NCBI GenBank assembly: GCA_028583605.1 | Contig: CM053331.1 | Coordinates: 30,192,177-30,256,176 of the forward strand | Source: Dastarcus helophoroides | Taxonomy: Eukaryota > Arthropoda > Insecta > Coleoptera > Bothrideridae | DNA length: 64,000 nucleotides | Direction: 5' to 3' | In this document: positions 57,340 to 64,000 of the stretch, one piece after another | Position numbering within the stretch: the first letter of the stretch is position 1 | Layout: every line of letters starts with the position of its first letter | The notes under the pieces: generated by a model | What the model was told of the DNA's origin: nothing | What the model saw: the letters and a program-made list of their open reading frames with translations, nothing else | Databases searched by the model: none | Made by a program: the position numbers and the translations under genes

Positions 57340-59050
57340 CTTAATTCAAAACCTCCACAAAAAAGTGGAAATTTTCATAAAAAAAGATAAACAAAATGTA
57401 AAAATTTCCAAATTAAAACCAAAACAGAATTCTCAAAATATAGAACCTAATTTCCAAATTTGGAATATTTGAAAAGTTGTCAATTTTTGAGTAAACAGTT
57501 ATCGAGATTCCATGTTTAAATTTGAAAATTGCATATTTTTAATAATTGACATTTTGTAGTAATTTAAATTTTGTTGCGTTTTTATCGTTAATAAAGTTTA
57601 ATAGTTATGACTATTTTTAATTCAAAATTTTCTTAGAAATCTCAAATCTTTCCTAAAATTTTGTATGAAACCAAATTTATTTTTATAAATTTTAGTTTTT
57701 TCCAAAATTTGAAATGTTTTTCCAAATCCAAATTTTTATCGAAAATTGGTACATTTTTTAAAAATATTTAAGATAAAAGTGGGACTTTTTAGAATTTTGA
57801 GTTTAGTTTTTAAATGTTAAAGTTTTTCTTTCATATATATATCTGTAATGTCGAAATGTCTGCTTTGTTCAAAAAATTCAAATTCAAAGGTACTTTTCGG
57901 CTCAAAAAACTTTTTTAGAAAATTCAACTTTTTCAAAGTATACGCTCTTTTGGAAATCTTGACTTTTTACTGAAAATTTGAACTTTTTATAAAAATGTCG
58001 ATTATTTTTAAAAATTTCGAATATTGATAATTTTCATATTTTTCCAGAATTCGTATGTTTTTCAAATGTTGATTTTTTCGAAAATTTAAATTTTTTGAGA
58101 ATTTTGTTTCCAAATCTTTTGAAACTTTTGAATTTTTAACATTTTGTCTCTTCGTTTTTTAAGTTTGGTATTTTTACAAAATCAACTCTGACTTTTTTAA
58201 AAAAGTTCGAGTCTTTTTAAAAATTTTGAATTGCTTTTAAAGATATGAAATTTTTCTCTAAAAATTTTAATTTTTTATGAAAATTTCAACATTATTCAAA
58301 ATGTCGACTTTAAATTTCTTCAAAATAGTAATTTCGTTTTCAAAATTGTCGCTTTTTGGAAAAATTTTACATTTGTATAATCTCTTTATTTTTTAAAATT
58401 CCAAAAATTGCAATTTTCTAAACATTTCACTTTCTGACCAAAACTTTTTTTAAAAACTTGATGTTATTTAAATTGTCAATTATTTTTTTTAATTTTGACT
58501 ATATTTTAATATTCCGACTTTTTTGAAAATGCAGATATTTTCAAATCTCAACATTTTATCAAAATTTCAGTCATCTTTAGCTATTTCTCAAAATTTCGAT
58601 TTTTTTTTAAATCCTTACCTTTTCAAAATTACATTTTTTTAAGTTAAATTGGAAGTACTTTTAAAAAACCTTGTTTTTTTTGAAAATTTCGTATTTTATA
58701 AAAAAATTTGAATTTTTCTTGAAAAGCATCTCTTAAAATTTTCCTAGTTTTCTTGAAAATTACGACATTCTTTTTAAACATTTCGATATTTTTCAATTTT
58801 AAACGTTATTTCAAAATTTTGTCCGCTTTGACATTTCAACTATTTTTCAAAATTTCGACTTTTTTGAAAATCTTTACTTTGGTCAAAATTATCTTCAAAT
58901 AAAATTAGTACGACTTAAAAAATTTCTTTTTTTTTGAAAATTGATTATTTTAAATCTATATCAAAATTTTGACTTAAAATTTTTTACTATTTTTTCAGAA
59001 TTTTGCAAAGGCGTAGAAAAGACATTAATTAAAATAAGTTTTTTAGGAAA
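57340..59050. other. T-rich degenerate satellite-like DNA, no gene
   Basis: From about 57.63 to 57.90 kb it carries a partial copy of paralogous block A (ATTTATTTTTATAAATTTTA, then ATTTAAGAT.AAAG). The remainder is TTTTGAAAATTT-type sequence with loose similarity to 45.6-46.6 kb. Confidence 0.6.
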
Positions 59051-59060
59051 TTTCGAATTT

Positions 59061-59180
59061 TAAGTCGAAATTTCGACTTTTTTCTTGAAATTTCGACTTT
59101 TTTCTCGAAATATCGACTTTCTTTTCGAAATTTCGACTTTAATCTAGAAAATTCGACTTTTTTCTCGAAATTTTGACTTT
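59061..59180. repeat. 20-bp satellite, six units in exact register
   Basis: Units at 59061, 59081, 59101, 59121, 59141 and 59161; consensus TTTCTCGAAATTTCGACTTT, with 1-5 mismatches each and no indel. The core CGAAATTTCG is a 10-bp palindrome. This appears to be the least-decayed copy of the motif dispersed through the window. Confidence 0.95.
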
Positions 59181-59330
59181 CAAGTAGAGTTTTATGAACT
59201 CTATCGTTAAGTTAGGTAGATGACAGTTGCGTCTTATCTCATCTTTTTTCCAACAATTTGACACTTGGCAGCAGAGTGCGTTCAGTAATTTCTATTTTTA
59301 ATTACCAAAATTTCGACTTTTATTTCAAAA

Positions 59331-59431
59331 TTTCGAGATTAAAGTTAAAATTTAGACTTTAAGCTCGGAATTTTGAGAAAATTTCGGGATTAAAGTTAAA
59401 ATTTAGACTTTAAGCTCGGAATTTCGAGAAA
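59331..59431. repeat. Two tandem copies of a 51-bp repeat
   Basis: Units at 59331 and 59382, with TTTCG(A/G)GATTAAAGTTAAAA and TTTAGACTTTAAGCTCGGAA in each. Confidence 0.95.
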
Positions 59432-59699
59432 AAAGTCGACATTTTCAATTTAAAGTCGAAATTTTTGAAAAAAAAGTAGAAATTCCGAGATTAAAGTCGA
59501 AACTTCGAGAAAAAAGTGGAGATTTCTAAAAAAAAATTTTAATCAATGTCCTTTTTACGCTTTTGTAGAATTTCCACATTTTTGGAAATGTTTTTATTTG
59601 AAATTTTGACTTTTTTTTTAAATTAAAACGACTCCAAAACTTTTTAACATTCGATATTTTCTCGAAATTTAAATTTCGGTTTTTATAATGTTTAGCATT

Positions 59700-60320
59700 T
59701 ATACAAAATTTTGCCTGACTTTTTTAAAAAGAGGTTTATCGAAATTTTGACTTTTTTTGAAAAACCTGAATTTTTTATGAAAATTTCAACATTTTTCAAA
59801 CTTTAGACTTTTTTAAAATTTCCGAAGTTCTCTAAAATTTTAAATTCTTTTTCAAAATTTTGGCCATTTTAAAAATTTAGGCATTTTTAAAATTCATTTA
59901 TTTTTCAAAATTCCAAAATTTTGCATTACACAATTCTTATTTTTATAAATGTTAGTTTTTTCCCCAAATTTTAGCGTTTTCTTCAGATCCAGCATTTAAC
60001 CTTGAATTTTTATCAAGCATTTTTTATAAACATTTGAGATTACAGTCGGAATTTTTAAAATTTTGAGTTTAACATTTAAATTAAAATTTATACTTTTTTC
60101 GAAAACGTTAATCTGCAAACGTAATTTTCGGTTCAAAAAACGTAGATTTTGAGTTTACTATTAAATTTTGGAAGAAAAAATATAAAAAAAGTACGGGTTT
60201 AAATTCGGAAGGAAAATAATTGTCATTTCATAACAAATAATTAAAAAAATTAGGCGTAGAAAGGCCAACAATTTAAAAAAAATATATATTAGAAACTTCG
60301 ATTTTAAAGGCGAATTTTCG
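59700..60320. repeat. Paralogous T-rich block A (copy 2)
   Basis: Same order of landmarks as 46850-47670; see that entry. The two copies are about 12.8 kb apart in direct orientation. The A-rich GTCGAAATTTCGAG.AAAAAAG stretch that follows copy 1 (47.82-47.97 kb) precedes copy 2 (59.30-59.57 kb), so the flanks are rearranged. Confidence 0.75.
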
Positions 60321-62458
60321 AGTTTGGAATTTCGACTTCTATTTCGAAATGTCAACATTTTTTCTCGAAATTCCATGATTAAAATTAAAGTTTCGACTTT
60401 AAAGTAGAAATCCCGAGAAAAAAGTCGAAATGTTGGCTATTAACTGAGCATACCCTTCTGCCATCTCTCAACATTGTATGCCTAATCTAAGTTTCGTGTA
60501 TACTTACTTGTAGTCGAAATTTTGAGATGAAAGTCGACATTTTGACGATTTTATTCAAATTTTCGATTATCTTCTCGTAATTTCATCTTTTTTTTGAAGT
60601 TTTGACTGCTATTTTTAAAATTTCGACTTTTTTTCTTACAATTTGACTTTATCTGGAAAATTTTGATTTTTTTTGTCCATTTCAAAGTTCTCTTGAAATT
60701 TCGCTTTTTTTTTAAATTCCAATACATTTAGCTTTTCCTCAAAATTTCAACATTTTAGAATTTAACATTTTTTTTAGGAATTTTGACTGGTTTCTTAAAG
60801 TTTGCCTATTTCACGAAATTTAGGTTTTTATTTCAATATCCGATATTTAATATTTTTAGAAATTTTGCCTTTTTCCTACTAAATTTGCCTTTTTTTTTCT
60901 CAAAATTTTGAATTTTTTCTCTTAAAATAGCCATTGTCTTAAAATTCTCTTTTTGCTTAAAATTCTTCTTTTTCGTAATTTTGATTTTATTTTCAAAATC
61001 CAACTTTTTGGATTTTTGTTTCAAAAATCGTTTATTTATTGCAAATTTCTCCCAATTTTTTGAATATTTGTCTTTTTTTAACAAATTACGACCAAATGTT
61101 AATAAAAATGTTGAGAAAAATATATTTTTGGGATTTTGAGAAAATGATTTTTTGTAAATTCAACGTCTTTACTGAATATTAAATTTTGAGAAAAATATTT
61201 TTAGAAATTGCGATTTTTCTTTCTCAAAATTCCACTTTTTCTAAAAATTGCTTCTTTTCACAGAATGAGTTCTTTGAAAATTTCGACCTTTTTCGAATTT
61301 TGGACATTCTTAGAGTTTTTGAGATAGATTAGGTTTTTATTTTTAATATGGTTTATTGCAAATTCCGATTTGTCCAGATTTTTTCTTTTCGAAATTCTTT
61401 TTTCGAAATTACTACTTTATTATGAAAATTTCAATTTTTCCCTTAAAATTGAGCTTTATCTGGAAAATTTGGAATATTTTTTAAAAAGTTTAATATTTTT
61501 CTCGAAATTGCAACCTATTTTTCAAAAATCATGGAACGACTAATCTCAAAATTTCGATGAAAATGTAAAAACTAAATTTTGGGGCAAATTAAATGTTCAA
61601 ATAAAAACTTGCAGTTTATAAGAGAAACAGAAACAAACAAAAAATTTAGATTTTCAATTTACATGATGCTGTTTTTATAAAGCTGAAATTTAAAGAAGCA
61701 AGTCGGTAATACCAAGAAAAAAAATTGGCAATCCTAACTTCAAGTCGAATTGTTGAGAAAAGTTAAAATTTTTAGAAAAAGTAGCACTTTCATGTTGAAA
61801 TTTAAGTAGGAAACGTAAAAATTGAATTGCTGAAAAACACAGTTTAAAAAATAATTGACGTTCCATTGTTTCTGGAAATTAGGAAAAAAAAATTAATTTC
61901 GAGATTTCTCAGGGTATTTCGATTTTTCTTTAAATTGTGAATTACCACTGTAAACATTTTTATTATCTTTGGGTTAAAGCATGACATTTTTTAGAAAAAG
62001 TCGAAAAATCGAGATTATTATTGAGTCCAAATTGCAAAAAAAACTAGAAATTTGAAGACGTATGAGATCTGGAAAAAAATTGACACTTGGAAATCGAAGA
62101 CATAATTTCGAAGAAAAACTCAATTAATAAGGGCAAATTCGAAATTTTAAAAGAAAAAGTTAAAATTATATGCTGAACTGGAAAAAAATAACAATGTTAT
62201 AAATGCATTTTGTTACACGTTTCGCATCTAATCTTTATATAAATTTTTAAAGAAATAAATAAATAACATGTGTGATAATATTAAAGCGATAAGTATGTAG
62301 TTTAAAAAAAACAATACACATATTTCGATATTAATCACATAGAGATTAAAACCTACTCCACCTGTAATTCAGATGAAATACGTTACCTGCTTTCCTAAGA
62401 AGTTAAGAGATTAGAGGCAAACTTTAATGATTAGAGACGAAATATTGAAATTTCAAGA
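60321..62458. other. Degenerate satellite-like DNA with small islands, no gene
   Basis: T-rich to about 61.1 kb, mixed, then A-rich to about 62.2 kb. A mixed-composition island (about 60436-60510, CATACCCTTCTGCCATCTCT) interrupts the satellite-like DNA, as does another at about 59190-59290. The frames at 60161-60376 and 60833-61084 are compositional. Confidence 0.55.
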
Positions 62459-63720
62459 TTAAGGCGGCGGTCTGCTATTCTGAAAACGTCGAAATTCTTC
62501 GCTTGCCATTTTACAAACTACGTTAATACTATCACTTAGAATTTAATGAAATTTGGTAATAATGTTTAGAAATGTTGGGGAATTCGGGCTTGGAAGCAGA
62601 TTTTTAATTTTTGTCTTAGTATTCCCACAAATGGGCATACATTTTGTCTCTTTTTTGCCTGTTTTCAGAAGCGAATATCTCGGAAACTAAACGAAATTTG
62701 AAAAAATTACTTCCAAAAAGCGAATTCGATATCATTGTTTCATAAGTTCTTTAAATTTGAAAACAAAATGTTGAAAAATAAAGGCACCATTTGTAAAATG
62801 ATAGAGCGGTGTTTGGCATAAAAATTGCGCTTAGATTTCGGTTGCCCTCGCTCAGGTCAGGTAGGGTATAGAGACGGACGTGATGGGGAACAGAGAAATT
62901 TTTGTCTTTTCCCCAATACGTCATCAACAAACGGAGTATCTTCGGCTTCGAAGCTCATATTTCTTTATTTAAGCACGGCGGATATATCATAATAATAATA
63001 AACAATATTAAAACATTTGTTCTACCAGAGTTTGAGAGTAAAATGAATTGTTAAGTATTTCTAGCTTACAATCATTTACTGAATATTTAGTGGTTTTTGT
63101 TTTGATATGTTTAGAAGAATATTTTTCTCTCCTAATTAAAATTTTTCTATTACTCTTTGGAAAAATATAAATTGTTTAGGTAAATAAATGCTATGTCAGA
63201 TATAAGAAAAAAAAAGGAAAATTGATTTTATATCATTTAAATTGGAAATGTTGTATTCTACTAGCATCACTGGTAGTCGAAAATCGACCAATTATATCTG
63301 CAAAGAACGAAATTGTTTTCCACATAATTAATTAATAGGTATTTATATGCAGATATTTAATTCTTACCTTGACGGTAGGAGAAAATGCGTGGAAAAATAA
63401 AAATTTCAGCTCTTTGGAAATTTCCAATTCTTCGAAAATTTTGGCTTTTTTCAAAATTTCGAGAGTGTTTTGAAAATCTACTGTTTTTTTTAAATCTCAA
63501 CTTTTTTCACAATTTCGACATCCTAAAACTTTGGACTGTTTTTGAAAATTATGAATTTTTTTGAGGGATATGATTTTTTTGATAATTTTGACTTTTCCTT
63601 ATTTAGTTTTGAAAATTTCGACCACTCACTAAATATTTCGACTTTTCTTGGGAATTCCTATTTGTTGATACATATTTTCAACTTTTTTTCAAAATCTCTA
63701 GTTTTTCTTGAAGAATTTGA
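62459..63720 (-). repeat. Long dispersed inverted repeat, right copy
   Basis: Reverse complement of 20280-21553. The inner boundary is TTAAGGCGGCGGTCTG at 62459. Conserved landmarks are TTAGATTTCGGTTGCCCTCG, ATCATAATAATAATAAACAA and GTCGAAAATCGACCAATTAT. The peptide region near 62.85 kb is interrupted by a stop in this copy. Confidence 0.85.
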
Positions 63721-64000
63721 TATTTTTTAACGATTTCGACTTTGACATTTTAAAATTTCCACTTACTTCAAATTCTCATTTAAAAAAAAAACCAAAATTT
63801 TGACCTAATTAGAGAATTGTAACCATTTGAACATTTTCCCTTTTTCTAAAATAGTGCTACTTTTGGAACTTCCTAATTCTTCAAAATTTCAACTTTTTCA
63901 GGAAATTTTTATTTTGTTGTAGATCTCGACTTTCTTTAAAAAATTCTGCTTTTTTTGACAATTTCGACATTTTAAGAAGATGAACAAACGAATAATTCCG
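63721..64000. other. T-rich degenerate satellite-like DNA
   Basis: Continuation of the low-complexity block; no gene. Confidence 0.55.

Overview
The window reads as gene-poor, repeat-saturated, strongly A+T-rich animal DNA, most likely from an insect. Mariner elements, Tc1/mariner-like and hAT DNA transposons, several non-LTR retrotransposons, a Penelope-like fragment and LTRs with an arthropod-style TATA plus TCAGT initiator are all present, and nothing looks bacterial. I could not assign a species. I found no convincing intact host gene, and every protein-coding signal I can name belongs to a transposable element or a decayed multicopy family.

Most of the sequence is degenerate DNA built on one theme. 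The clearest copy is at 59061-59180, where a 20-bp unit (TTTCTCGAAATTTCGACTTT) repeats six times in exact register. Decayed versions fill long blocks that are A-rich on the + strand (about 8.4-11.5, 18.8-20.6, 53.1-54.0 and 61.6-62.2 kb) or T-rich (about 13.0-15.4, 23.3-27.1, 42.9-47.6, 49.8-52.9, 57.6-61.1 and 63.4-64.0 kb). Several blocks carry a longer period on top: ~312 bp at 42.9-44.1 kb, ~600 bp at 50-52.9 kb, and an 805-bp duplication at 23.2-24.8 kb. Most reading frames in these blocks are accidental.

Layout: 1-3.3 kb holds a 9-bp minisatellite inside a compound tandem repeat. 6.7-15.7 kb holds a decayed Tc1/mariner-like transposase followed by a 7.5-kb inverted duplication, each arm carrying a hAT-type element at the same 8-bp target site. 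20.3-21.6 and 62.5-63.7 kb are an inverted pair 41 kb apart. 22.4-27.4 kb is a mariner-type element with perfect inverted ends whose interior is mostly satellite-like DNA. 27.6-28.9 kb is a broken copy of an uncharacterised arthropod protein family. 29.6-33.1 kb holds two broken non-LTR retrotransposons. 34.8-40.7 kb is a nest in which one + strand LINE is interrupted by two mariners and a 5'-truncated Jockey-type LINE. 41.4-42.2 kb holds a Penelope-like fragment and a solo LTR. 54.3-55.0 kb holds a LINE tip on a (TA)n tract, an LTR related to the 41.9-kb one but inverted, and a tRNA-like Pol III unit. 4.7-6.7, 16.5-18.2, 33.1-34.8, 48.2-49.5 and 55-56.8 kb are ordinary-looking AT-rich intergenic or intronic DNA.

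The genes do not form a pathway. The logic of the window is that of a repeat graveyard: old satellite-like DNA, transposons that carry or were invaded by it, and inverted duplications of the product. A short hairpin repeat (TAGCTTGG...CGAAACGCG) recurs at five or more places, always in or next to this DNA.
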